A stretch of DNA of 64,000 nt from Ignavibacteriota bacterium (GCA_016708125.1 JADJGF010000001.1:3060001-3124000), one strand, 5' to 3'. Shown: positions 52,476 to 63,227, counted from the stretch's first letter. The notes: generated by a model from the sequence alone, not told the origin. Program-made: numbers and translations.

Positions 52476-55322
52476 ATGTTTAAAATATTTATCTATTCTG
52501 TTTTAATAAACTTAACAATAATGCAAAGTAAAATTGTTTCGCAGAAAAAAATAGAATTAAATGGCATTTGGCAGTTTAAGATAGATTCGCTTGATGTTGG
52601 AATTAAAGAAAAATGGTATTTAGAAAATTTCAGTGAAACTATTACTCTTCCCGGATCTATGGCTGAGAATGATAAAGGTAATAAAATATCATTAAAAACA
52701 AATTGGACAGGTGATATAGTAGATTCATCATTTTTCAAACTTTCACAATACGAAAAATTCAGAGATCCTAATAATTTTAAAATTCCATTTTGGTTACAAC
52801 CTAAAAAACATTACGTTGGTGTAGCTTGGTATAAACGTGAAATTAGTATTCCATCTGATTGGATAAATCAAGATATTGAAATATTTTTAGAACGATGTCA
52901 TTGGCAGTCCACTGTTTGGATTGATGATATTTTACTTGGCTCGGATAATTCACTAAGCACACCTCACAAATTTAATGTAAAAAAACTTTCTACTGGAAAA
53001 CACTTTATTTCTATTAGAATTGATAATAGAATAAATGAAATAAATCCCGGTGAAAATTCACATAGTATTTCGGATCATACGCAGACTAACTGGAACGGAA
53101 TCATTGGTGAAATTTCAATTAATAAGAAAAGTGTTATAAGTATTGAGCAAATTAAGATTTATTCAGATTTAACAAACGAAGAAATTAAGATAGAAACAAT
53201 AATACAAAATGAAACTAACAAACCGGTAAAATGCAATCTAAGATTTACAATCAAAAATACAAATGGCGCTTTGGATAGTGAAAAACTTGCAGTTATTAAT
53301 TCTGAAATTAATTTAAATCCGCTAAATGACACAATAATAAATAAATTTAATTTTTCTGATGTACTTTATCTTTGGGATGAATTTACACCAAATGTGTATG
53401 AACTTTCAGCCGAACTTATAAGTGAAAATTTTTATGATGCTAAGAATGAAAATTTTGGGTTAAGAAAAATTACAGTCGATAAAACTCAATTTAGAATAAA
53501 TGAAAATTTAACATTTTTACGTGGAACATTAGAATGTGCAATTTTTCCTAAAACCGGATATCCGCCTACACATGTAAAAGAGTGGGAAAGAATTTTTAAG
53601 ATTGCTAAAAGTTTTGGCTTAAACCACATTAGGTTTCATTCATGGTGCCCGCCGAAAGCTGCATTTACTGCTGCTGATAAAATAGGTCTGTATTTACAAA
53701 TTGAGGCTGCTTCATGGGCAAATCAAGGATCAGCAATAGGTGATAATAAACCAATTGATGAATATATTTACAGAGAAAGCAAAAGAATAATAAATGAGTA
53801 TGGAAATCATCCGTCTTTTTGTTTTCTTTTATATGGTAATGAACCCGCGGGTGAAAATCAGAATGAATATTTAAATAAACTAGTTTCATTTTGGAAGAAA
53901 TATGATAATCGCAGACTTTATGCCGGTGCTGCCGGATGGCCCGAAATAGAAGAAAATGATTTTATAAGTAATTTTGAACCTAGAATTCAACTTTGGGGTG
54001 CAGGATTAAATAGTATTATAAATTCTGAACCGCCCAAATCAAATTATAATTGGGATAATATAATTCAGTCAAAAAGCAAACCAATCATTAGTCATGAAAT
54101 TGGTCAATGGTGTGTTTATCCGAATTTCAAAGAAATGTTAAAATATGATGGAGTTTTATTCCCTGAAAATTTTGAAATATTTAAATCATTCTTAGAGAAT
54201 AATAACTTATTTAATTTTGCCGATGATTTTCTTTACGCATCCGGAAAATTACAAACCCTTTGCTACAAAGCAGATATTGAGGCAGCCTTACGGACTAAAA
54301 ATATGGGAGGATTTCAATTACTGGATCTTCACGATTTCCCGGGCCAAGGAACAGCATTGGTTGGTGTTCTAGATCCGTTTTGGGATGAAAAAGGATATGT
54401 CACAGCTGATGAATATAGTCAATTCTGTAACTCAACTGTACCATTAGCAAAATTTCCTAAGTTTGTCTATTCTGATAATGAGGATTTAGTTGTACCAATT
54501 GAAGTTGCTCATTTCGGTTTTAAGCCTATGGAAAATATAACTCCAAGTTGGAAAATTTTTGATTTACAAAACAATGAAATTGCAAATGGAATAAATGAGA
54601 AAACAAATATTCCAATTGGGAATGCAATAAACTTAGGCAACATTGAATACTCTTTAAACCAATTGAATTCGCCGGCAATGTATAGACTTGAAGTTAGAGT
54701 TGATAAATATATTAACAATTGGAATTTTTGGGTTTACCCAAATTCTGAAAATACTGAACTAAATGGAGATGTAAAAATTGTTCAGGAAATTAATGATAAT
54801 ATTTTAACTTATATTGAAAATGGCGGAAAGGTTATTATAACTCCTAAAAAGGGAAGTATTAAAAATGATAAAGGTGGAGATATAGCAGTAGGATTTTCTA
54901 GTATATTTTGGAATACTGCTTGGACAAATAAACAACCTCCGCACACTTTAGGAATTTTATGTAATCCTAATCATCCTATGTTGCATGAATTTCCTACGCA
55001 ATCTTATAGCAATTATCAGTGGTGGGATGCGATGAGTCATTCAAATGCAATAATATTAAGTGAGCTTGGAAATAATATTGAACCAGTTGTAAGAATTATT
55101 GACGATTGGTTTACCGCAAGATCATTAGGACTTATTATTGAAGCAAAAATTGGAAAAGGTAAAATTATACTTACCGGTATTGACTTGCTGACTAATTCGG
55201 AGAACAGACTAGAAGCAAAACAGTTATTAAATAGCATGTTAAATTATGCAAAAAGTGACTCTTTTAATCCAACGAATGAAATACAAGTAAATAAAATTAG
55301 AGATCTTTTTAATATTAGATAG
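52476..55322 (+). CDS. GH2 family glycosidase with extra C-terminal domain
   Basis: The 948-residue product has a GH2 sugar-binding domain (about 25-210, LNGIWQFKID and VGVAWYKREI), an Ig-like middle domain, and the barrel with HIRFHSWCPP. Acid/base Glu456 is in YGNEPAG and nucleophile Glu541 in SHEIGQW. From about 780 another domain resembles a glutamine-amidotransferase-like fold (YIENGGKVIITPKKG) found in some large GH2 proteins. The family covers beta-galactosidase, beta-glucuronidase, beta-mannosidase and others; I cannot pick one. A weak hydrophobic N-terminus ends KIVSQ. It is 11 bp before GH78. Confidence 0.87.
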   Translation: MFKIFIYSVLINLTIMQSKIVSQKKIELNGIWQFKIDSLDVGIKEKWYLENFSETITLPGSMAENDKGNKISLKTNWTGDIVDSSFFKLSQYEKFRDPNNFKIPFWLQPKKHYVGVAWYKREISIPSDWINQDIEIFLERCHWQSTVWIDDILLGSDNSLSTPHKFNVKKLSTGKHFISIRIDNRINEINPGENSHSISDHTQTNWNGIIGEISINKKSVISIEQIKIYSDLTNEEIKIETIIQNETNKPVKCNLRFTIKNTNGALDSEKLAVINSEINLNPLNDTIINKFNFSDVLYLWDEFTPNVYELSAELISENFYDAKNENFGLRKITVDKTQFRINENLTFLRGTLECAIFPKTGYPPTHVKEWERIFKIAKSFGLNHIRFHSWCPPKAAFTAADKIGLYLQIEAASWANQGSAIGDNKPIDEYIYRESKRIINEYGNHPSFCFLLYGNEPAGENQNEYLNKLVSFWKKYDNRRLYAGAAGWPEIEENDFISNFEPRIQLWGAGLNSIINSEPPKSNYNWDNIIQSKSKPIISHEIGQWCVYPNFKEMLKYDGVLFPENFEIFKSFLENNNLFNFADDFLYASGKLQTLCYKADIEAALRTKNMGGFQLLDLHDFPGQGTALVGVLDPFWDEKGYVTADEYSQFCNSTVPLAKFPKFVYSDNEDLVVPIEVAHFGFKPMENITPSWKIFDLQNNEIANGINEKTNIPIGNAINLGNIEYSLNQLNSPAMYRLEVRVDKYINNWNFWVYPNSENTELNGDVKIVQEINDNILTYIENGGKVIITPKKGSIKNDKGGDIAVGFSSIFWNTAWTNKQPPHTLGILCNPNHPMLHEFPTQSYSNYQWWDAMSHSNAIILSELGNNIEPVVRIIDDWFTARSLGLIIEAKIGKGKIILTGIDLLTNSENRLEAKQLLNSMLNYAKSDSFNPTNEIQVNKIRDLFNIR

Positions 55323-55333
55323 GAAATATTCGG

Positions 55334-57871
55334 ATGAATTTTTTAAGTGTTCAAAATTATATTACACAAAACATTAGAAGTATTTATGCAATATTTTTTG
55401 CACTTATCTTTATCACAAAAGTAAATCTTTTATCTCAAAATAATTACCAAACAAATGATTTGCCATTAACAATTACTAAAGATTCAATGGGGATTTATGT
55501 AAACAAGAATAACTTCAATCCAAATCAATTATTTCCAAAAGAAGAATGGGAAGGTAACTGGATTTGGTTAAATAAAAATAAATTTTACGATTATCAAAAA
55601 ACTTTTTCTACTTGGATAAACAATAACGAAATTACAAATAAAAAATACAGAGCATTATTCAGAAAGAAATTCAAAATTGATAAAATACCTGATATAGCAA
55701 TTCTTAATATTTCTGGTGATGTTTCTTTTAGAGCTTATTTGAATGGCAATTTTATTTGTCAAGGACCTCCAAATATTGGAAGTGATTATGAAGATAAAAC
55801 TCCACCCCAGGATTGGTATTTTACTACACATGATATAAAAAATAATTTAATAAAAGGTGAAAATATTATTGCTGTAGAAGTATTTTCATTTGATTTTGTT
55901 TTATCCGAAACTACTTCTGGAAATGGAAAATTTATTTGTAATATCGATTCGGCAAAAAATCAAACATTTCTTTCGACTGATAATTTATGGAAAGCTGAAT
56001 TAGATACAAGTTATTCAAGTATAAATAATATATTAATATTTAACTCATATAGTGAATTAAGTAATTGGACAAAATTAAATTATGATGATAAAAATTGGTC
56101 AGATGCATCAATATTAGATGCAGATAAATATCAATATTTAGAACAGAGTCAAATTCAAACACCGCTTAAAGTCAAAATTGAGCCAACGAGTGTTGTAAAA
56201 AATTTTAATAACGTTGAAGAAATAATCAATATTAATGATCTTTATAATCAAACGTTATTTAATGAAAAATTCAAATTAGATTTTGGTAAGAATATAACCG
56301 GATTTTATTCTTTTAGCATTAATGCATCAAAAAACGATACAATTAAAATTTACCCTTCGGAAAAATCACAAATCAATAGACCATTTATTTACGTTTGTAA
56401 GCAAGGCGAAAACAATTATACAATTCCATATTTAAATGTTTTCAGGAATTTAACTTTTGAGATAATTTCAAAAAGTGGTTTAAAAATAAATTCAATTGAA
56501 GTTCTATTTTCATCTTATCCCATTAACTATCTTGGTAATTTTGAATGCTCTGATCCTTTCTTTACAAAACTATGGGAAATAATTCGTCGGACAACACAAA
56601 TGTGTATGCAAAGTCTTTATTTAGATTCACCATTACACCAAGAGCCACTTGCTTGTACCGGAGATTATTTAATTGAATCAATGTCAAATTATTACGCATT
56701 TGGTGATCCTTGGTTGATTAGACAAGATTTAATAAAAACAGCAAAAATGTTAGAAAAAAATAATTATGATATGTTTCATACAAGTTATTCACTGCTTTGG
56801 GTTCAGATGCTTAGCAATTATTTTCAATATACATCAGATACAATTTTAGTTAAAGAGCTTGTTGGAGATGTAAATAAATTGAATGCTTTATTTGAAACAT
56901 ATCTCGATTCAAATTACTTATTAAGTCAAGCTCCAGATTATATGTTTATGGATTGGATAAAAATAAATAAATTTAATGCGCATCACCCGCCGGCAGTAAT
57001 AGGTATGGGTTATTTAACAGCATTTTATTATAAATCTTTAATTGAAGGAGCAAAATTAAATGATGTTATTGGAAATAATTTAGAAAAAGAGTCTAATTTA
57101 AATTTGGCTGAAAAAATAAAATTAGGAATCAATAAATGTTTATGGGATGAACAAAAAGAACTTTACAAAGATGGTATTCCATTTATAAGTAAAGTAAATA
57201 AGCATTTTTGGTTGCCGGAAGACGAAAATATAATTACATATAGTCCGCATATAAATACTTTGGCAGTCTTGTATGATATTGCTCCGGCAGGAAAAAAAGA
57301 AATGATTTTGAATTATGTGCTTAATCAGAATGAAATTGAGCTTCAACCGTATTTTACATATTTCGTTTTAAGTGCAATTGAACATATTGAGAAATTTGAA
57401 ACTGATGGATTAAAGTTAATTGATAAATGGAAGAATGGAATTGATCTTGAAACTTATACTCTAAAAGAAAATTGGAATGACGAAACTGAATTTGGTTATA
57501 AAGGTGATTATAGCCATGCTTGGGGAGGTTCACCTCTGTATTTCATGTCAAAAAATATTCTTGGTATTTCAACAGAACTTTCGGGATTTGAAAAAATTAA
57601 AATTAAACCTTTCGTAAGTGAAGAAATTAATTGGGCGAAAGGTGATATTCCTATAAATCAAACACAAAAAGTTGAGGTAAATTGGGAACGAAAAGATAGT
57701 TCAATTTATAAATATGAAATTACTATACCAGAAAATTATTACGGAATTTTATATCATCCAACGAAATATAAATTGTATAATTTTATTTTGAATAACAAAA
57801 GTTGTTCATCAACAAAACCAACTGAACTTTCTGAAGGAAAACATAAAATTGAATACAAAATATCAAACTAA
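55334..57871 (+). CDS. GH78-type alpha-L-rhamnosidase
   Basis: N-terminal beta domains (about 50-400) include WIWLNKNKFYDYQK and RALFRKKFKI, typical of rhamnosidases. The (alpha/alpha)6 barrel contains LYLDSPLHQEPLACTGD with Glu437 at the general-acid position of the GH78 pattern. SHAWGGSPLYF and a C-terminal beta domain with IKIKPF follow. The usual DxPxRxE pattern is changed to DSPLHQE, so the enzyme belongs to a side branch. It should remove terminal alpha-L-rhamnose. An N-terminal hydrophobic segment (about 15-32) suggests export. With the GH2 gene it forms a two-gene unit for a rhamnose-bearing glycan. Confidence 0.84.
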   Translation: MNFLSVQNYITQNIRSIYAIFFALIFITKVNLLSQNNYQTNDLPLTITKDSMGIYVNKNNFNPNQLFPKEEWEGNWIWLNKNKFYDYQKTFSTWINNNEITNKKYRALFRKKFKIDKIPDIAILNISGDVSFRAYLNGNFICQGPPNIGSDYEDKTPPQDWYFTTHDIKNNLIKGENIIAVEVFSFDFVLSETTSGNGKFICNIDSAKNQTFLSTDNLWKAELDTSYSSINNILIFNSYSELSNWTKLNYDDKNWSDASILDADKYQYLEQSQIQTPLKVKIEPTSVVKNFNNVEEIININDLYNQTLFNEKFKLDFGKNITGFYSFSINASKNDTIKIYPSEKSQINRPFIYVCKQGENNYTIPYLNVFRNLTFEIISKSGLKINSIEVLFSSYPINYLGNFECSDPFFTKLWEIIRRTTQMCMQSLYLDSPLHQEPLACTGDYLIESMSNYYAFGDPWLIRQDLIKTAKMLEKNNYDMFHTSYSLLWVQMLSNYFQYTSDTILVKELVGDVNKLNALFETYLDSNYLLSQAPDYMFMDWIKINKFNAHHPPAVIGMGYLTAFYYKSLIEGAKLNDVIGNNLEKESNLNLAEKIKLGINKCLWDEQKELYKDGIPFISKVNKHFWLPEDENIITYSPHINTLAVLYDIAPAGKKEMILNYVLNQNEIELQPYFTYFVLSAIEHIEKFETDGLKLIDKWKNGIDLETYTLKENWNDETEFGYKGDYSHAWGGSPLYFMSKNILGISTELSGFEKIKIKPFVSEEINWAKGDIPINQTQKVEVNWERKDSSIYKYEITIPENYYGILYHPTKYKLYNFILNNKSCSSTKPTELSEGKHKIEYKISN

Positions 57872-57910
57872 TTTATATAAACTTCTGAAAAATTAAATTA
57901 ATAGTGCTTG

Positions 57911-57981
57911 TCATTCCCACGAACTTGCCTGCGGCAGGCAGGAGTGGGAATCCAGCTAGAATTCAGTTTTCACGGGAATGA
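57911..57981. repeat. GC-rich palindromic intergenic repeat
   Basis: Outer arms TCATTCCC (57911-57918) and GGGAATGA (57974-57981), inner CATTCCCAC / GTGGGAATCC and a core CCTGCGGCAGG fold into a long cruciform-like structure. Its GC content is far above its surroundings and it lies between convergent genes. The TCATTCCC...GGGAATCC pattern is that of widely dispersed extragenic repeats of bacteria. It could also work as a two-way terminator. Confidence 0.7.
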
Positions 57982-58013
57982 TATTTTTAATATTTAAGAA
58001 GTCTCTTATAATT

Positions 58014-60257
58014 CTAATTTATAATAACAATATCACTTTTTCTTTTTTCCGGAGAAATATTAATAATCTCAAATTTTCCTTTTGAATAATTTCCTTCAAT
58101 CGTAGTTTTATTTGGTGCATTAAGTCTAAATTTTACATCCCATTCTTTTGGCCAAGTTGGAAGAATATAAATTTTATCGTCTTCGGTTTGAATTAACATT
58201 GATTGCAAAGTCTTCATCAAAACTCCGCCATGAGTTTGATCTGGTGTCCAATCATAATTTGGTCCCCAAAATGCAGGAAAACGTGAATCAGCATTTTTAT
58301 TTTTTGCACGCTCAACCAAATATTTTTTAGTTGTATCAACTAATCCAAGATAAGATGCAAAAATATCATCTTGTCTCCAGCCCCAATTGCCTTTGTCTAA
58401 TCTATATTTAAAAGCATCGATAGCCAATTGTTTATTTTGCGAATTAAAATTTACCAACTGAAATGGGAAGACAGAATAAAGTTCTGTGTTTTCAATATTC
58501 ATTTTATTCTCAAACTTTTCAGCCGGAGCAAACATTTTAATTCCATTATTTTCATGAATCGGCAAATCCGGAAGTTTACTTTTTATACTTTTCCAATAAT
58601 CAGTCATTTCAATATTAATTTTGTCAGATTTAAGATTTAACAAACGATTTACAACAGAATGCAATCCTGTAAGCTCTGGCATTGGGTTTAAGCATTTCCA
58701 CCAAGTTTCACCGGACTGCGAAGGTTTCATTACCAATTTGCCATTTTCGGTTTTGTAGAAATTATCAAAAAATGCAATTATTTCATTTGATGTTGGTAAA
58801 ACATATTCTGAAAGAAATTCTTCATCATTAGTATATTCAAAATAATCTAACAATAAATAAACAAGTTCAAGTCCGGAAACCCATTCCCACTTATGCCATC
58901 CGCTTTCTTGCAATTTATCTGAACGATTTTCAAATGGAGTAGCGCCATAGCTTTCGGTAAAAAGATCGCCCCAAAAATAAATGCATTCTGGAATAAAAAC
59001 GCCATTTACATCTAAGTATAATTTTGTTCGATATTTAAATAATTCAAAATTATCTTTTGCATACATTTTAAATAGAGGTAACATCATTTCAAAATCTCCG
59101 GAAGCCGGCATTGAGTAATATGGAAGCCGAGTATTTTGCCACCAATAACCGGGACCCCATCTTCTATAATCTGCATCACCAGGTGCATCTTTAAAAGGCA
59201 CATTAAAAATTGAGCCGTTAAATTTTATAGGATATTCACCGCGACCATTACACGCATTTATGAATCTTTGCAAAGCATAAGCCTGGCTAACAGTGAAAGC
59301 ATCTTCCATATCTTTTGGATTTGAATTATTTGCAGAAATATCTATCCAACTTCTTTCCCAAAAATTATTCCACCAAATACTGTGTTGATCAAATTTTTGT
59401 TTTATGGATATTCCCTCAATTTTATTAACTAAAGAATTTAAATTCTCTAACCATTTTATTGGAGTGGAAGGATGTTCAGTCAAAAGATAAATACTAAATC
59501 TATGCTTTGTAGAATTTTTAGATTTGATACTAGAATTATCGATTTTTATTGGGTTCTCAGTAACAACAATTCCACCAAAAATTCTATTTAAAAGTGGATC
59601 AGCTCGCTTAAAATTTTGAAGTCCTTGATGAAGCGATGTAAAGTTTTGTCCAACTGATTTTTTATTGATGTGAAACCATCCAATTTCATTATCCAAATTT
59701 AGAATAGAATCCGGTTCAACAATTGTTGGTTCTATTTGATTATTTTGAATACTGTGATCATACATTACATCACTAATTTCTATCTTTGGTAATTGATATT
59801 CCGAAGTTCTCCAAAATTCAAGCGAAGCAATAGGACTTATTTCTTCACTGCTTTCAATTTCAACATTTATAACCGGATTATTTGCTTCAACCCATAATAA
59901 AATTTTACAATTATTATATTTTATTTCTATGGTTGAATTTTCAAGATGCAAAGTTTGATCAAAATTTTGCAATGGAAATTTTTGCGATGGAGATAGTTTA
60001 ATTCTTATTTTGCCAACTTTTAATAATCGTCCATATGCATCCCAACTATCAGTTTTTCCTATGTAAAAAAGTAAATCCCCATTTTCTTCCACCCAAACAT
60101 TTAATCCAATTTCACCATTACCAATAGGCATGGAACCGTTATAATCTTTGCTTGGCGTGTTCCAAGTAACATTAAATTTTGAAGGTAAATCTAAATCTGT
60201 TTGTGCAATAAATGAGGACTGAATAAAAAGACAAATTAGAACAATATTTTTCATCAT
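58014..60257 (-). CDS. DUF5703-type GH95-like (alpha/alpha)6 glycosidase
   Basis: The exported 747-residue protein starts FNVTWNTPSKDYNGSMPIGNGEIGLNVWVEENGDL, the hallmark of the DUF5703 N-terminal domain. A barrel with APGDADYRRWGPGYWWQNTR and WGPNYDWTPDQTHGG follows, and the end has ILPTWPKEWDVKFRLNAPNKT, which matches the closing segment of GH95-like enzymes. It is the only minus-strand gene and faces the GH78 gene. It probably cleaves an alpha-linked deoxysugar or galactose, but family activity is not established. It shares fold and end motif with the GH95 at the other end of the window, though the sequences are only distantly similar. Confidence 0.78.
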   Translation of the reverse strand: MMKNIVLICLFIQSSFIAQTDLDLPSKFNVTWNTPSKDYNGSMPIGNGEIGLNVWVEENGDLLFYIGKTDSWDAYGRLLKVGKIRIKLSPSQKFPLQNFDQTLHLENSTIEIKYNNCKILLWVEANNPVINVEIESSEEISPIASLEFWRTSEYQLPKIEISDVMYDHSIQNNQIEPTIVEPDSILNLDNEIGWFHINKKSVGQNFTSLHQGLQNFKRADPLLNRIFGGIVVTENPIKIDNSSIKSKNSTKHRFSIYLLTEHPSTPIKWLENLNSLVNKIEGISIKQKFDQHSIWWNNFWERSWIDISANNSNPKDMEDAFTVSQAYALQRFINACNGRGEYPIKFNGSIFNVPFKDAPGDADYRRWGPGYWWQNTRLPYYSMPASGDFEMMLPLFKMYAKDNFELFKYRTKLYLDVNGVFIPECIYFWGDLFTESYGATPFENRSDKLQESGWHKWEWVSGLELVYLLLDYFEYTNDEEFLSEYVLPTSNEIIAFFDNFYKTENGKLVMKPSQSGETWWKCLNPMPELTGLHSVVNRLLNLKSDKINIEMTDYWKSIKSKLPDLPIHENNGIKMFAPAEKFENKMNIENTELYSVFPFQLVNFNSQNKQLAIDAFKYRLDKGNWGWRQDDIFASYLGLVDTTKKYLVERAKNKNADSRFPAFWGPNYDWTPDQTHGGVLMKTLQSMLIQTEDDKIYILPTWPKEWDVKFRLNAPNKTTIEGNYSKGKFEIINISPEKRKSDIVIIN

Positions 60258-60474
60258 GTTGTTTCTCGCTTAGAGATTGTAGAAATAAAAGTTAATGATT
60301 CTCAGAACTAAAAATAAAATTACAATTTGAAATTGATTTTACAATTAAATAATGTAAGATCCTTGCTTAGTTAAATTTAGTTCAAAGTCTAATAAATTCA
60401 AATAAATTGTAATTATGATTTATAGATAAATTTTAATAAATTGCTTAAGAATTGAATTAATAAAAGTTTAGAAA
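60258..60474. other. Divergent promoter region between the DUF5703 gene and the histidine kinase
   Basis: A 217-bp gap between divergently transcribed genes, so it must hold promoters for both. I see AT-rich DNA with no confident dyad, and no match to the 18-bp motif found at 63228. Confidence 0.45.
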
Positions 60475-62544
60475 TTGGATACTTTTAAAAATTTATTAAA
60501 AAGAATTTTTACATTTCTTAAAAGACCTCATTACAAAATTTCGTTAATATATCTTTTTATTTCAATTTTATGGATTATTTATTCTGATAAAATAACTTTC
60601 GAAATTTTTACTACTCCTGAATCATTTAAATATATTCAATCTGTAAAAGGATTGTTTTTCATTTTCACAACATCGATAATTATTTTTCTTTTAATTAGAA
60701 ACGATTACCGTACAATTAAAGAAAAAAATAATCAGTTAAACGATAGCAAATTAAAAATGCAGCTTGCATTTGATTCCTCCAATATGGGTACATATCAATT
60801 CGATATAAAAAACAATATCGTTTATTTTGATGAAATATCACAAAAGATATTCGGATTTAACAAGAGTGAATTAAACCCAGAAGAAATTTTTAATCGTATT
60901 CATCCTAATGATCTACAACTTGTTAAAGATTTATTGGAAAATATTATTGGAAAGGGAGAAGAAATAAAATCATATGCAACTTATAGAATTATTTTAGACA
61001 ACAATGAAATTAGATGGATAGATTCATCTATAATACTTTTCTCAAATGATGAAAATAATTTATCAAAAATTAATTGGGGTATTGGAACTTTTTTAGATAT
61101 TACAGAAAAAAAGAAATCAACGGAACAATTAATAATTTTACAATATGCAATTGAAAATGCTAACATTGGAATTTTTAAGATTGATGAAGACGGAAATATA
61201 AACTATGCAAATCAATACGCTTGTGATTATTTGGAATACACCAAAGAGGAAATTTCTAATTTAAATATCTCTGATATCGACAAAAGTATGACCCCGGAAA
61301 GATTCAAAAAACATAGAAATTTTGTTAGAGAAAATATTTATAATACAATTGAAACAACTCACACAAGAAAAGACGGAACTTCATTTCCGGTAGAAGTTAC
61401 GGTAAATTATTTTACTTACGAAAATCAATTACTCGCAATTTCTTTTTCTAAAGATATTACTGAACGAAAGCATGCTGATGAAAAACTTAGATTAAGTGAA
61501 GAAAGATTTAAAGTTGTACTTCGTGGTGCTGATTTAGGAACTTGGGATTGGAATGTTGCAACAAATGAAACAAATTTTAATGATCGATGGGCTGAAATGC
61601 TTGGATATACAAAAAATGAAATAAGTGAATCTTACAGCTCTTGGACAAATTTAGTTCACCCGGATGATTTATATTTTGTAGATAAAGTTCTAAAAAATCA
61701 TTTAAATGGATTAACTGAATTTTATGAAGCCGAATATAGAATGAAGCATAAAAACGGTAAATCTATTTGGATTTTAGATAAGGGGAAAGTGGTTGAAAGA
61801 GATAGTAATGGAAATCCAAAAAGATTAGCTGGAACTCATTTGGATATTTCTGCAAGAAAAGAAGCTGAAATCGAATTGATTAATACAAAAAATCAACTAA
61901 GAGCATTGTTTGCAAACATTGATAATATTAGAGAAGATGAAAGAAAAAATTTAGCTCGTGAACTTCATGATGAATTGGGACAAGTTTTAACTTCATTAAA
62001 TATGAATTTAAGTTTACTTAAAAATAATATTGATCATAATTTATATGATGAGAAATTATTGCTTAACGATTTGGATGAAATGAGTCAAATAGTTGATACT
62101 TCAAAAATTAATATAAAAAAATTAATTCGCTCATTAAGACCGGAATATTTAGATAATTTGGGATTGGTTCCTGCACTAAATCATCTTGTGGATGAATTCA
62201 AAAAAAATAAAAAATTAATTATAAATTTTAACTTTAATTTTGAAGAAGTAAATATAAATTCACAAAAAGAAAATATTATATACCGAGTTATTCAAGAGTC
62301 TTTAAGTAATATTGTAAAACATGCAAACGCATCAAATGTTGAAGTAAATTTGTTTTTAACTGAAGAAAAATTAAATGTATTAATTAACGATGATGGAATT
62401 GGAATAAATACAAAAGATTTTAAAAAGGAAAATTCCTTTGGTATTATTGGAATGAAGGAAAGATTATCTCAAATTGGAAGTGAACTGATAATTAAAAGTG
62501 AAGAAAATTTAGGCACAAGTATAATTTTTGAAATTACTTTGTAA
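60475..62544 (+). CDS. Membrane PAS-domain sensor histidine kinase, NarL-system (HisKA_3) type
   Basis: The start codon appears to be TTG, because the frame has no ATG before the second membrane helix. Two helices (about 22-40 and 58-78) frame a short outside loop (SDKITFEIF). Three PAS/PAC domains follow (about 95-215, 220-335, 342-465), the third PAS_3-like. A HisKA_3 dimer region with His498 in RELHDELGQ and a HATPase_c end with NIVKHANAS and GIIGMKERL complete it. The kinase passes phosphate to the adjacent NarL-type regulator 38 bp downstream of its stop. Confidence 0.9.
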   Translation: MDTFKNLLKRIFTFLKRPHYKISLIYLFISILWIIYSDKITFEIFTTPESFKYIQSVKGLFFIFTTSIIIFLLIRNDYRTIKEKNNQLNDSKLKMQLAFDSSNMGTYQFDIKNNIVYFDEISQKIFGFNKSELNPEEIFNRIHPNDLQLVKDLLENIIGKGEEIKSYATYRIILDNNEIRWIDSSIILFSNDENNLSKINWGIGTFLDITEKKKSTEQLIILQYAIENANIGIFKIDEDGNINYANQYACDYLEYTKEEISNLNISDIDKSMTPERFKKHRNFVRENIYNTIETTHTRKDGTSFPVEVTVNYFTYENQLLAISFSKDITERKHADEKLRLSEERFKVVLRGADLGTWDWNVATNETNFNDRWAEMLGYTKNEISESYSSWTNLVHPDDLYFVDKVLKNHLNGLTEFYEAEYRMKHKNGKSIWILDKGKVVERDSNGNPKRLAGTHLDISARKEAEIELINTKNQLRALFANIDNIREDERKNLARELHDELGQVLTSLNMNLSLLKNNIDHNLYDEKLLLNDLDEMSQIVDTSKINIKKLIRSLRPEYLDNLGLVPALNHLVDEFKKNKKLIINFNFNFEEVNINSQKENIIYRVIQESLSNIVKHANASNVEVNLFLTEEKLNVLINDDGIGINTKDFKKENSFGIIGMKERLSQIGSELIIKSEENLGTSIIFEITL

Positions 62545-62582
62545 ATAAATTGCTTCTTCTCTTTTTTGCTGGAGACTTTGAA

Positions 62583-63209
62583 ATGATAAAAATAATTATT
62601 GCTGATGATCATAAGTTAATTAGAGCTGGATTAAGAAAGTTAGTAGAACACGAAATTGATATTGAAGTTGTTGCGGAAACAGAAAACCCAAATGAAATTT
62701 CTGAAATTATAAAAAAAACTGATGCTGATATTTTACTTCTTGATCTTCAATTTCCAGGCAAAAGCGGATTGGATGTTCTAAAAGATGTAAAAGTAATAAA
62801 ACCAAAATTGCATGTTTTAATATTAAGCATGCATCCGGAAGAAAGATATGCAATTAGAGCACTAAAATCCGGTGCAAGCGGCTATGTTTCAAAAGATACG
62901 GATCCAATGTTAATTTTAGAAGCAATTAGAAAAATTTACTCCGGAAGAAAATTTATTAGTCCGGAACTTTCTGAACAATTATTATTTAGCATGGATTCCA
63001 ATAAACCTCTTCACGATTATTTATCCGATCGTGAATTTCAAATATTACATTTAATTGCAAAAGGGAAATCTCAGACAAAGATTGCCGATGACCTATCTTT
63101 AAGTGTAAGCACAGTAAATACTTATCGCGGTAGAATTTTAGAAAAATTAAAACTTAAAACTACATCGGAATTAATTCACTATGCAATTGAAAATAAATTA
63201 GTTGATTAA
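62583..63209 (+). CDS. NarL/FixJ-family response regulator
   Basis: The receiver domain (about 1-120) has IADDHKLIRAGL, the phospho-acceptor Asp54 in LLLDLQFPG and the Lys of VSKDTD. The LuxR-type helix-turn-helix (about 145-205) has LSDREFQILHLIAKGKSQ and STVNTYRGRILEKL. ATG 62583 follows GGAG; the longer frame from TTG 62550 reads untypical residues. It is surely the partner of the upstream kinase. The two dyads in front of the next genes are candidate binding sites. Confidence 0.94.
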   Translation: MIKIIIADDHKLIRAGLRKLVEHEIDIEVVAETENPNEISEIIKKTDADILLLDLQFPGKSGLDVLKDVKVIKPKLHVLILSMHPEERYAIRALKSGASGYVSKDTDPMLILEAIRKIYSGRKFISPELSEQLLFSMDSNKPLHDYLSDREFQILHLIAKGKSQTKIADDLSLSVSTVNTYRGRILEKLKLKTTSELIHYAIENKLVD

Positions 63210-63227
63210 TTTTTCTCAATAAAATTA

